Shown here: positions 41,689-49,704 of the stretch, piece after piece
Layout: the number at the start of each line of letters is the position of its first letter
Numbering within the stretch: the stretch's first letter is position 1
DNA from: JAPPLB01 sp965218555
GTDB lineage: Bacteria > Acidobacteriota > Terriglobia > Bryobacterales > UBA6623
Reading direction: 5' to 3'
NCBI GenBank assembly: GCA_965218555.1
Contig: OZ244625.1
Span: forward strand, 806,001-870,000
DNA: 64,000 bases
Program-made: the position numbers and the translations under genes
The notes under the pieces: generated by a model
Told to the model about the DNA's origin: nothing
The model's input: the letters and a program-made list of their open reading frames with translations, nothing else
The model's database searches: none

Positions 41689-41871
41689 CCCTCCTGCATC
41701 ACACAAAACACCCCAAAAATGTTTTATGAAATGCTGGCGGGCGGTCTAGTTTTGCTCCGCCACCAGCGGCCTCAAACGGCCGCCCTGTGGTCTATTTTCG
41801 CTCCGGCGCTTACAGCGGCGGTAGCCGGGGGAGATGCTGTAGCGAAACGATGCCCGGCAGGAGCAGAGGGG

Positions 41872-42480
41872 TTATTTTGCCCATAGATCCCACAGCACTT
41901 GCTCTTTGGGCTGCATGGGGGTTCCATCAGAGTTCGGTGTGATCAGCTATATCGGACTTACGCTCATTGTTCCTTGCTTGTCTTCGTGGATCAACTGGAC
42001 ACTGGCGTGCAGGAGCCGCTTCATCTAGTTACGCAAGCGTGTGCGGTCGCCGCGGTTGCCGCTATCGAACACGCCGAGCTTGCGCATGAACTCCGAGAGC
42101 GAAGAACCTAGGATTAGCTCTCGGCTTTGAGTCCGCACCGCCTTGGTCGAAACCCAGGCCAGAAGTAATCTGGGCAGGTTCCCGTAGGGCAACTTCGTCT
42201 TGCCACTTGTGAACATGACCAGGGTGTACGGGCCGTTGACGCGCTTGTACTGGAGTCGGTCGCCGGGGTTGGTGCGTGGCAGGCTGCACAGCGCCATCAG
42301 CCGCGCCATGAAGCCTAGATCGGGGTCCGCTTCGCCGGCCCCGACAAGCTGGTTCACTTGGTCGAAGCGGGTGAAGTGGTTAAGCGCCTGGGGCGAGGCT
42401 TCGCGGATCGCTTTCACCGGACCGCCCAAGCCAGAGATGGTTTCCCCAATGGAAGTCAACCCAGCTCGTTTACGCTGCAT
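41872..42480 (-). pseudogene. repA: Decayed plasmid replication protein RepA
   Basis: The first 151 codons encode a recognisable RepA of the plasmid-encoded RepA family (PRTNPGDRLQYKRVNGPYTL; KLPYGNLPRLLLAWVSTKAV; SLSEFMRKLGVF; GDRTRLRN). A TAG (42025-42027) stands where a Gln codon is expected. The frame continues as MKRLLHASVQLIHED, meets a second TAG, and then continues to a TAA at 41872, ending 58 bases from IS21 copy 2. It is most likely inactive, so this plasmid must replicate by another Rep outside the window. Confidence 0.75.
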
Positions 42481-42533
42481 GACTTATTCTCACACGCACC
42501 TATTGGGATCCAACCGTGCGATAGGCCATGGCG

Positions 42534-42785
42534 TCAGCGAGCAGCGGCGCGTCCAGTGATGGACTCGCGCAATCCTTCCAGTAACCCTTCAAGGTGCGCC
42601 ATACGTTCGCGGAGTTCACCAATCTGGACTTCCAGCGCATTGAGCTTCTTATCCAGACGTGCTTCCAGCCGCGCCATGTCTTGCCGCAAATCCCGCATGT
42701 CCTGGCGCAGCCCACGACTGCTAGTCAGGATTACCCCGACCAAGGCCACACCCACAGCCAGAATCGCAACCATCTCCCCGCTCAT
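42534..42785 (-). CDS. Small membrane/coiled-coil protein (83 aa)
   Basis: ATG at 42785 has GGAGGCAGC in front. One N-terminal membrane helix (MVAILAVGVALVGVILTSS) and a heptad-rich coiled coil (LRQDMARLEARLDKKLNALE; HLEGLLEGLRESI). Proteins of this design are common beside plasmid and toxin-antitoxin genes; function unknown. A broken copy of the same family lies at 48949-49225. Confidence 0.7.
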   Translation of the reverse strand: MSGEMVAILAVGVALVGVILTSSRGLRQDMRDLRQDMARLEARLDKKLNALEVQIGELRERMAHLEGLLEGLRESITGRAAAR

Positions 42786-42854
42786 GCTGCCTCCAATCTT
42801 GTCTGTCCACTCTCCCACATAAAGCAAGAACCACCAAGCGGCCTTCTCGCCTTT

Positions 42855-42878
42855 CATGTAATCATGCCATCATGCAAT
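42855..42878 (+). repeat. par2 iterons, cluster A: 8-bp phased CATG repeats
   Basis: CATGTAAT, CATGCCAT, CATGCAAT in consecutive 8-base registers, covering the stop codon of the RHH gene at 42870. Confidence 0.75.
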
Positions 42879-43139
42879 CGTAGGCTTCTTGTACTTCTGA
42901 AAAAGGTCGTTGAGAGCCTCCCGGAGAAGGTCTTGAACGCTGTCGCGATCGTGATCGAGCAACATCTGCTTGAGTTGCTTCGACACATCGGGGGCGAAGT
43001 AACCGATAAGGGCTTTCTTCCCTGCCCTGCTCGGAGCCCGCGCGGCCTTGGTCTTACGTGGTGGCGGCTCGGTGAGGGTTGCGGCCCTCCCACGGTCATG
43101 GGGCTTGAGAGCCTCAGCTAATGATGGTTTATTGCTCAT
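42870..43139 (-). CDS. Ribbon-helix-helix partition protein (module 2)
   Basis: 89 residues. Basic, Pro/Arg-rich flexible N-terminus, then an RHH fold (KKALIGYFAPDVSKQLKQML; SVQDLLREALNDLFQKYKK). Start overlaps the parA stop (ATGA). Same gene order and layout as module 1, but low sequence similarity. It would bind the CATG iterons. Confidence 0.85.
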   Translation of the reverse strand: MSNKPSLAEALKPHDRGRAATLTEPPPRKTKAARAPSRAGKKALIGYFAPDVSKQLKQMLLDHDRDSVQDLLREALNDLFQKYKKPTIA

Positions 43140-43798
43140 GCGTTGACGGTCTCCTTGAGATCATGTCGTCTTGTCATCATGCTGTCATGATTACAAGCAA
43201 TCGTAAACAGATTGCGGATCTCGCTGGCTGCCACCCCTTCGGGCTCGAATTCGGTGACGGATTGTCCTGCGGTTAGCGCGTGGACGAAGGCTGCGCGCTG
43301 GGTGATGCGTTGGGGCGCGACGGGTATTGAGTACTGTGATAGATGAGTTTCGGCGCTGTTCGGCAGCGTCTTGTCCCCCGGACGGATACAAGAAAGTACG
43401 AATAGGGCGGGTTTTCTGGCAATCCTGACCAAGTCGATGGTGGTTTCGATAGCCTTGAGGTCAACGTAGCTGACGCGGCACGGAACCAGAATCAAGTCAG
43501 CGGCCTTGCTGGCCGCAAGGGCTGCTGTTTCGGAATGTGGGGCGGTATCGATGATGGCGACATCGGCCCCATGCTCGGCGGCGGTTCTCAAAACGTCAGA
43601 GAGGACAACGGCCTGCGCGGAGATCACAACAGGGCTTTCCTTGCCCCTGCGGTCGTACCAAGCTTTCGCGCTGGCCTGCGGGTCGAGGTCGATGATGACA
43701 GCTTGCTTGCCCGTGGCCTCGGCAGCTCCCGCAAGGTTAATGGCGAGTGTTGTCTTGCCCGCGCCGCCTTTCTGGGAAAGGATGGAGATTGTTTTCAT
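43136..43798 (-). CDS. parA: ParA-type partition ATPase (module 2)
   Basis: About 220 residues: KGGAGKTT deviant Walker A, DLDPQASAKAW, AIIDTAPHSET and LILVPCRVSYVDLKAIE. ATG chosen at 43798; a GTG six bases earlier is possible. Similar to the module 1 ParA but clearly a different lineage. The last codons carry iteron cluster B. Confidence 0.92.
   Translation of the reverse strand: MKTISILSQKGGAGKTTLAINLAGAAEATGKQAVIIDLDPQASAKAWYDRRGKESPVVISAQAVVLSDVLRTAAEHGADVAIIDTAPHSETAALAASKAADLILVPCRVSYVDLKAIETTIDLVRIARKPALFVLSCIRPGDKTLPNSAETHLSQYSIPVAPQRITQRAAFVHALTAGQSVTEFEPEGVAASEIRNLFTIACNHDSMMTRRHDLKETVNA
43162..43201 (+). repeat. par2 iterons, cluster B
   Basis: In 8-base registers: CATGTCGT, CTTGTCAT, CATGCTGT, CATGATTA, CAAGCAAT. 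Three of five keep CATG exactly and two are near misses. They lie inside the parA 3' end, just before the RHH start, the same place as in module 1. Confidence 0.7.
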
Positions 43799-43999
43799 GA
43801 CCACATATCCCTACTTGTAAATATGATGACACCATTACCTGCAATCATGCAATGGCGAAGTCACGGTCCCATTGTAACGGGGTCCCTGAACTCATTTGCC
43901 TTGATTCCTTTTCACACTCAAATCGAGAGGCGCTCGACGATGTTGTGGGTGGCGGTTTTGTGTCTACGGTCGTAGAGGCGGGTGGTGCGAGGGTCGGCG

Positions 44000-44074
44000 G
44001 GGACCGCACACGCCGCTCCCAAGGCCAATCTGCTCATCAGCAAATCGGTCTGACCGGGGACAACTTGTTGAGTA
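44000..44074 (+). mobile_element. IS481 right-end remnant
   Basis: Degraded match to the last 75 bases of the IS481 at 37817-38847 (shared AATCGGTCTGACCGGGGACA, then TTGTTGAG). Marks an old insertion or deletion border between the plasmid backbone and the NHL region. Confidence 0.65.
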
Positions 44075-44080
44075 CCACTA

Positions 44081-44958
44081 CTAGAGGCCGCGCTCCGGGT
44101 TGGTCCAGATTGGCTGGGTCACGAACGCTCCCTCCGCATGCCCCTCAAAGCCCATCCCTGCCAGTGAGCCCGGCATCAGAGGATCTCCCAGAATCTCGAG
44201 CGTTCCCTCCGACGTAGACGTACAGGACAGAACGTCCCTCAACAGGAACGGTCGGTGATGTCCGGCGCCGAAGCTCAGCGTGGCTCTGCAAAGTTCGGCC
44301 CCCTCAAAGCCGCTGCGGGCGATCAGTGTCACATCCTGAGCCTGCATCGACACCAGCGCCAGGGAGGGAGTGAACCCGCCCTCTGCCAGGTACGGCATGA
44401 AGGCCGTCTTGTGCAGAACGTTCGACAACGGCACGCCGGCCATGAACGGCGGGCGGCCCGGCACTAGATTCACGAACGTTGCGTTGACCGCCACCGATTC
44501 GGCGGGATCCATCTTCACCACGGCATAACCGATGGCCGTGGGAGAACCGTTCGGGATCGTCACTTGCGCCCCGTAGCCTCCCGGGGAAAGCGTCCCCTGA
44601 AATCCATGGGCAGGCGCGCCGGTCAGGTCATCAGCATGTGCCGCCAGCGGCATGTTCATGGGTTCCCCGTTCGCGTCGTAGAAGTCCACTTGGAACGTCG
44701 CCATGGTGGTCGAGACGTTGCCGGCTTGGAAGATCATGAAGAACGCCCCGGCCGGGTCTTGCGGAGTCCCGTGGTTGGCGATCTGGGGAATGATCGTGTC
44801 GCCGGGGGGGCGATCACGATGCCTCGCGGTGCTATGGCTGCTTTGTATTGCCAATCCGGGATTGGCTCAAAGTAGGGGCCGGCGGGTCGCGGCAGGGTTT
44901 GCGCCAGGCAGCTCAGGGCCAAGAGAAACAGCGTGACCATTTTGGCGAGGTTCAGCAC
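44081..44958 (-). pseudogene. Secreted module protein SP, copy A (frameshifted)
   Basis: Same family as copies B to E. The start codon has changed (GTG-CTG where others have ATG). A run of seven G near 44806-44812, where other copies have five, shifts the frame after PRGIVIAP. Downstream the old frame is intact and well conserved (IPQIANHGTPQDPAG to the stop), so the damage is recent. Confidence 0.85.
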
Positions 44959-44999
44959 TTTTTTTCCTCCTAACCTACGTGTCGGGAAGACCTTGGGCA

Positions 45000-45200
45000 T
45001 CATCGTGGTGGAAGTGGAATCAGACCGCGTATTCCTTCTAACAGCGGCGCTCGCTCGCTAGCCGGAATCGGCGTGAGGACTCGGATCCGGTGGTTGTACG
45101 TATCGGCGATGTAGAGGTTGCCCCCGCCGTCGCTCGCCACGTCAGCGGGGTTGGTCAGCCGGGCCTCGCGTTTCATGGTCCTTAATATCCTTGCAGGCAA
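45000..45200 (-). pseudogene. C-terminal remnant of an NHL-repeat protein
   Basis: Encodes one last NHL blade (GGGNLYIADTYNHRIRVLTP) and the conserved tail ERAPLLEGIRGLIPLPPR found in the full genes. The rest is missing, so a deletion joined it to the gene at 45219. It keeps the usual place just upstream of the SP copy A. Confidence 0.8.
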
Positions 45201-45218
45201 GGGATTAGTCTTTGATCT

Positions 45219-47825
45219 TCAGGGTTGAGGCACCTCCAGGGTCGAGAACACGGACTTTCCATTGTTGATCAATACAAGGCCCCGATCGTGACTGCGTGGA
45301 AGATCGTCGACCACAATGTCCAGGTCCCCATCCAAGTCCCAGTCTTGAGCGATCAGCCATACAAACCAATACCTGTAGGTGTTGAGTATTTCTTCGTTGT
45401 CAATGCTGGATTCGGAAATGTCGGAGAACGTGCGACCGTGCTCTAGCCCCTTGAGCAGTTGAAGGTACATTCCGTCGTAGAAGTCTCTGCCGGGTGCAGA
45501 GCCGGCGCGGTTCAGCAGCAGGTCGTTGATGCCATCGCCGTCGAAGTCAGCGACATCGATGTCCACCACTATTCCAAAGTCAGTGACCTCCGGCAGTATG
45601 TTCGCTGTGCTGTCGGCGAAGCCCGGATCCGCGTCGCCCCAGATTATGTAGCTTTCGCCGCCTGAAAATTCGTGACCGGCGACCAGTAGATCCAAGTGGC
45701 CGTCCCGGTCCACATCGATCAGTTCCGAAGTGTAATGCTCAACCAGTCTGAAACGCCTGGGCGAGTAGGCTCTGTTCAAGGTCATATTTCCCTTGCCGTC
45801 GTTGATCAGGAACCCTGAATAGAAATCCATCATGAATGCATCGCTGTCCCCATCTCCGTCAATGTCCCCGACAGCCACGGAGTGATGAAACCCGATAATG
45901 TGCTCCAATCCTTTTGCTTTCTCCAGCCTGCCGTCTGCGGTAGACAGGTATAGCAAAAGGGGGGCTCCAGGAAACGGCTCGGCATCGTAACCATGATCCG
46001 CGACGATCACGTCCGCCTTGTCGTCTCCATTGAAATCGGCTACGACGGCTTTTCGGGGGTGGAAACCGCCAGTGGCCGGGTCCTCCAGCATCCCGTCATC
46101 CCTGCGATAGGTCCCGTCGCCGTTGCCGAGCCACATCTCAAGGTGCTGCCGCTCAGCTGAATTGTACTTTCCGATAGCCCTGAACAGGTCCAGGATGCCG
46201 TCACCGTCGAAGTCGGCGTGTGCACGGGCAAGATCAAAGAACGGCCACTCCAAGTTCACGTCCATATCGCTGTAGTCCAACTTGCGAATTCCCCTATAGC
46301 CTGTAGAAGCCACATCCCTGCCGAAAATCGGTTCCAGATGGGTCGCTGAATCGGCTGTGTCGGCTTTGATGGTGCAGTTCACTATCTGACCGCCGCAGAA
46401 GTGCTCGCTTGACTGCTTCCAGGAACTGAACCGGTAACCCACCTGGGGCTGGGGCACGAAAACTTCATGGAATTCTGCATCGATAGGGATCTCGCAGGTT
46501 TCTCCGGCGCCGCACGAAAAATGATTTGAAACCGTGCCGACAGTACCGCCCTCGGGTACGACAATCAGCAGGTTGCGAGTCGTCTGCGGGTACTGGCTCG
46601 CTGCCTTACGTGTCCGGACCGAAGATCGTAGTGGAAGAAGACCGCCTATTTCTTCGAGCAGCGGTGCGCGCTCGCCGCCGCTGTCCATGGACTGCGTCAG
46701 GACTCGAATGCGGTAGTTGCCGAGATCGGCCACATAGAGGTTGCCTGAGCTGTCCACCGTCAGGGCAAAGGGAGAGGCTAGCTGCGCCTCGACCGCCCGT
46801 CCGCCGTCCCCGCCGTAGCCCGGCTCTCCGGTCCCTGCGATGGTGGTGATGGTCCCCGTGGTATCGATCCGCCGGATGCGGTGGTTGCCCGTATCGGCGA
46901 TGTAGACGTTGCCGGCACTGTCCACCGCTACGTCCGCAGGATAGGACAATTGTGCCTTGACCGCCGGCCCGCCGTCTCCGCCGTAGCCCGGCTCCCGGGT
47001 CCCAGCGATGACGCTCACGTTCCCCGTGGCATCCACCCGGCGGATATAGTTGTTGTCGATATTGGCGATGTAGACGTTGCCGGCATGGTCCACCGCTATG
47101 CCTCTGTCCCGGGTCCACCGTTGTTCGTCCTCCGGGCCGTCGTATGGTTCACCGGTCCCCTCGACCTCGCTCATGATCCCCGAGGCATCCACCCTGCGAA
47201 TCCCGAAGTTTAAGTTGCCGGCAAAGTAGAGGTTACCGACGCCGTCCACCGCCACGGCCCTGGGGACGGACAGCTTTGCTTCGAGCGCCGGGCCTTCCCA
47301 ATCGTAGCCCGGCTCCCCGGTCCCTGCGATGGTGGTGATGGTCCCCGTAGTATCGATCCGCCGGACGCGGTTGTTGCCGGTATCAGTGACGTAGAGGTTG
47401 CCGGCATGGTCCGCCGCCACGCCTGAGGGAAAGGATAGCCGCGCCTCGACCGCCCGTCCGCCGTCCCCGCCGTAGCCCGGCTCCCCGGTCCCGGCGATGG
47501 TGGTGATGGTCCCCGTAGTATCCACCCTGCGGATGCGCTGGCTGAAGAAATCGACGATGTAGACGTTGCCGGCATGGTCCGCCGCTACGTCCGCAGGATA
47601 GGACAATTGTGCCTCGATCGCCCGTCCGCCGTCTCCGCCGTGGCCCGGCTCCCCGCTCCCGGCGATGGTGTCGATTCTCCAGTCGACAGAAGGCGATTGC
47701 GCCCCGGCGGTCGCGGCGAGAAGCACGGCGCATAAGGCAAGCTTGACGGCGCGAACACCTCCGCCGCTCTGAGACCACGCAGCAAACCGGCTCAACGTTC
47801 TTCTACGTACCGAGTTCCGTATCAT
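45219..47825 (-). CDS. Secreted NHL / InlB-like / FG-GAP repeat protein
   Basis: 868 residues. Signal peptide (AVKLALCAVLLAATAGA). Six NHL beta-propeller blades of about 56 residues follow (TITTIAGTGEPGYGGDGGRA; NVYIADTGNHRIRRIDTTGT). A Cys-containing beta domain of the InlB B-repeat/Big kind (VPEGGTVGTVSNHFSCGAGE) comes next. Then five to six FG-GAP calcium-binding repeats (ADFDGDGILDLF, ADFNGDDKADVIV, GDIDGDGDSDAF). It is more diverged and longer than the other NHL genes here. Likely surface-exposed or released; binding partner unknown. Confidence 0.85.
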   Translation of the reverse strand: MIRNSVRRRTLSRFAAWSQSGGGVRAVKLALCAVLLAATAGAQSPSVDWRIDTIAGSGEPGHGGDGGRAIEAQLSYPADVAADHAGNVYIVDFFSQRIRRVDTTGTITTIAGTGEPGYGGDGGRAVEARLSFPSGVAADHAGNLYVTDTGNNRVRRIDTTGTITTIAGTGEPGYDWEGPALEAKLSVPRAVAVDGVGNLYFAGNLNFGIRRVDASGIMSEVEGTGEPYDGPEDEQRWTRDRGIAVDHAGNVYIANIDNNYIRRVDATGNVSVIAGTREPGYGGDGGPAVKAQLSYPADVAVDSAGNVYIADTGNHRIRRIDTTGTITTIAGTGEPGYGGDGGRAVEAQLASPFALTVDSSGNLYVADLGNYRIRVLTQSMDSGGERAPLLEEIGGLLPLRSSVRTRKAASQYPQTTRNLLIVVPEGGTVGTVSNHFSCGAGETCEIPIDAEFHEVFVPQPQVGYRFSSWKQSSEHFCGGQIVNCTIKADTADSATHLEPIFGRDVASTGYRGIRKLDYSDMDVNLEWPFFDLARAHADFDGDGILDLFRAIGKYNSAERQHLEMWLGNGDGTYRRDDGMLEDPATGGFHPRKAVVADFNGDDKADVIVADHGYDAEPFPGAPLLLYLSTADGRLEKAKGLEHIIGFHHSVAVGDIDGDGDSDAFMMDFYSGFLINDGKGNMTLNRAYSPRRFRLVEHYTSELIDVDRDGHLDLLVAGHEFSGGESYIIWGDADPGFADSTANILPEVTDFGIVVDIDVADFDGDGINDLLLNRAGSAPGRDFYDGMYLQLLKGLEHGRTFSDISESSIDNEEILNTYRYWFVWLIAQDWDLDGDLDIVVDDLPRSHDRGLVLINNGKSVFSTLEVPQP

Positions 47826-47994
47826 TTTTCATCTTGAATGTGTCGAACGATCTATTCCAAGATTTTTACCATAATTGATGTGAATTAGGTGTGAATATTA
47901 AGGAAATTTTGAAGATATTTTTGTGAATACAGACGCCAGGGCCGGGCACAGCTCATTTCTCGGCCGTTCAGGCTGCGGGACCTGCTGACCGGCG
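47826..47994. promoter_or_regulatory. A/T-rich promoter region of the 47825 gene
   Basis: An unusually A/T-rich stretch (about 47830-47935) in a high-G+C neighbourhood, directly upstream of the NHL/FG-GAP gene. No precise -35/-10 pair can be fixed. Confidence 0.4.
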
Positions 47995-48627
47995 TCAGGT
48001 CGCCCGGATACCACAGCCGGCCTGATGCCGGTGAAGGCCTTTCCGAGAGCCCTGATGCGTCATCGGGGCATGCCCGCCGGTGCCGCTTTCACCCGTGATC
48101 AGCACGGCGGCCGTGCTGTCCGCGATCTGCCGTACGAGCGAAAAGACCTCCTGCATGGCCTTCGAGGGGCCGACAAGGTCTTCGAGAGCCCCGCGATAGC
48201 TCAGCTCCCGTTGCAGACGCTCCGTCTCGCTCGCGAGGCGGCCCTGTGCGGCAGCCCGCGCGAGCAGGACCTTCAGGGCGTTGGCTTGAATCGGCTTTTC
48301 GAGAAACCAGAACGCGCCGAGATCGTGAACCGTCTTGAGCGCATTCTCGATGCTGCCGAATGCGGTGAGGACGATGGAAACAGGTCCGCCACCGTCGCTC
48401 GAGAGTTTTTCAAGCAACGCAAAGCCGTCCATGCGGGGCATGTTGAGGTCGGTGACGACGACCTGTGCCGGGAACGCCTGGAGTTTGTCGAGCGCGTCCT
48501 GCCCGTTGAGGGCCGTCTCGACGGTGAAGCCCCAGGAGGAAACGAGACTCGCCAGGCCGTTGCGTTGATCCTCTTCGTCATCTACGATCAATACACGAGC
48601 CGACGTGGATTCCCAAGCCTCCGCCAT
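47995..48627 (-). pseudogene. NtrC-family response regulator, truncated
   Basis: Receiver domain is complete: VLIVDDEEDQ, the phospho-Asp in VVTDLNMPRMDG, VLTAFGS and FLEKPIQ. The sigma-54 AAA+ domain begins (LVGPSKAMQEVFSLVRQIAD) and reaches GESGTG of Walker A. There the sequence turns to nonsense and stops, losing the ATPase and DNA-binding domains. AAGGAG precedes the ATG, so a receiver-only protein could still be made. Confidence 0.8.
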
Positions 48628-48948
48628 GGCTCCTTCATTCTATCCGAAGGACTTGGACTTGCCTGAACAAGGAGCCCGTCCGTGTCCGTCGCCCTCGACA
48701 CAGGCTCCGGGGCGCCGAAAGTCCTCCTCGTCGCTTTGCCGGGAGGTTCGCGAAGCTTTCGGGGGCCATAAAAGGCCGGCTAGGCCAAACATCTCTGTCC
48801 GGCGTCGGTCTCGTCCTCCGGCATGTTCACTTCGATGAACGGTGACTTCGGGGTCTGGCAATTGGAGAATGTCGCGCACAGGGCCTATCGCCGTCCTATT
48901 GCCGCCTTGTGGACGTGAGAGGATAGATAGGCTGAAATTCGAGGAAGC
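48628..48948. other. No supported gene
   Basis: Short frames only. The DNA probably includes the old promoter region of the response regulator. Confidence 0.4.
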
Positions 48949-49225
48949 GTGAGCGGAGAAATAATTGCCATTTTGACTGTGGGCGTCGCGCTTGCGGGGG
49001 GTGATCCTCACCGCCACTCGCGGGTTGCGGCAGGACATGCGGCAAGACATGGCGCGGCTGGAATCGAGGCTCGATTAGAGGATCAATGGCCTTGAGTCCC
49101 AAATTGATGAATCGCACGAGCGCATGACGCATGAGATCAGCGAGCTGCACGAGCGCATGGTGCACCTGGCAGGCTTGCTGGAAGGGTTGCGCGAGTCCAT
49201 CACCGGACAGGCCGTTGCCGGCTAG
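48949..49225 (+). pseudogene. Broken copy of the small membrane/coiled-coil protein
   Basis: GTG start with GAGGAAGC in front encodes MSGEIIAILTVGVALAG, the same N-terminus as the gene at 42534. One extra G then shifts the frame before VILT, and a TAG replaces a Lys codon in the LESRLD region. The C-terminus (HLAGLLEGLRESITGQ) is intact. Two lesions make it a pseudogene. Confidence 0.8.
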
Positions 49226-49342
49226 GAGCCTATCCTACAGAAAATTTCGGCCCCAACCAGTTGTAGTCAGACTTGATCGCAGACCCAAGAAGTTGACAAA
49301 TAATTGGCGACTTTCTTTCTGCGGGGCAAGCTCCTAGGTCTC

Positions 49343-49627
49343 TTATGGCCTTAAATGGGAGCTCCTTGAGATCATGGAATTCCAACCCTCACTACTGGGG
49401 TCGTTGTCGAAGGATAGATCCACGCTGTCCTCGAACGTGCGTGTCTGTCCTGCTGGAACTGTAAGGCTCTCGGCAATGCAACTGAAGTCGTAGCTGTTAC
49501 ACAACCCTCTGAGCGGTAGGCGCTTTATGACGAACCCGCCCTCATCCCTGACCAGGATATCCAACTCATAGGCGAGATTCCTCTGCGTCGGGTTCTTGAG
49601 AGTCAGGCGGAAAGCGTATCGAATCAA
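49343..49627 (-). CDS. Hypothetical small beta protein, possibly a fragment
   Basis: 94 codons from a TTG just after an in-frame stop. IRYAFRLTLKNPTQRNLAYE and VPAGQTRTFEDSVDLSF look like an immunoglobulin-like beta domain. No good Shine-Dalgarno or signal peptide, so it may be the surviving 3' end of a larger secreted protein. Confidence 0.4.
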   Translation of the reverse strand: MIRYAFRLTLKNPTQRNLAYELDILVRDEGGFVIKRLPLRGLCNSYDFSCIAESLTVPAGQTRTFEDSVDLSFDNDPSSEGWNSMISRSSHLRP

Positions 49628-49704
49628 CCGTTACCATGGACTTTGATCAATTGGTTGCTGACCCTTGCGGCAGCTGTCTTTCTGCTTTCACTGGCCCCAA
49701 CAAG

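Larger units (their letters stand above)
39246..41814 (-). mobile_element. IS21-family element, copy 2 (inverted)
   Basis: 2569 bp, same ends as copy 1, opposite orientation. Flanks (CCGAAC left, GCGGCG right) are not a duplication, so one side was lost or exchanged after insertion. Together with copy 1 it brackets 35441-39245. Confidence 0.9.

Noticed and set aside
32872..41814. A functional composite transposon bounded by two IS21 copies
   Set aside because: Copy 1 has its own target duplication and sits inside a gene whose other half is outside the pair, so the two copies did not arrive as one unit.
43852..44217. Plus-strand 121-codon frame containing IGLTGDNLL
   Set aside because: It reads through an IS481 end remnant; the similarity comes from that remnant, not from a real gene.
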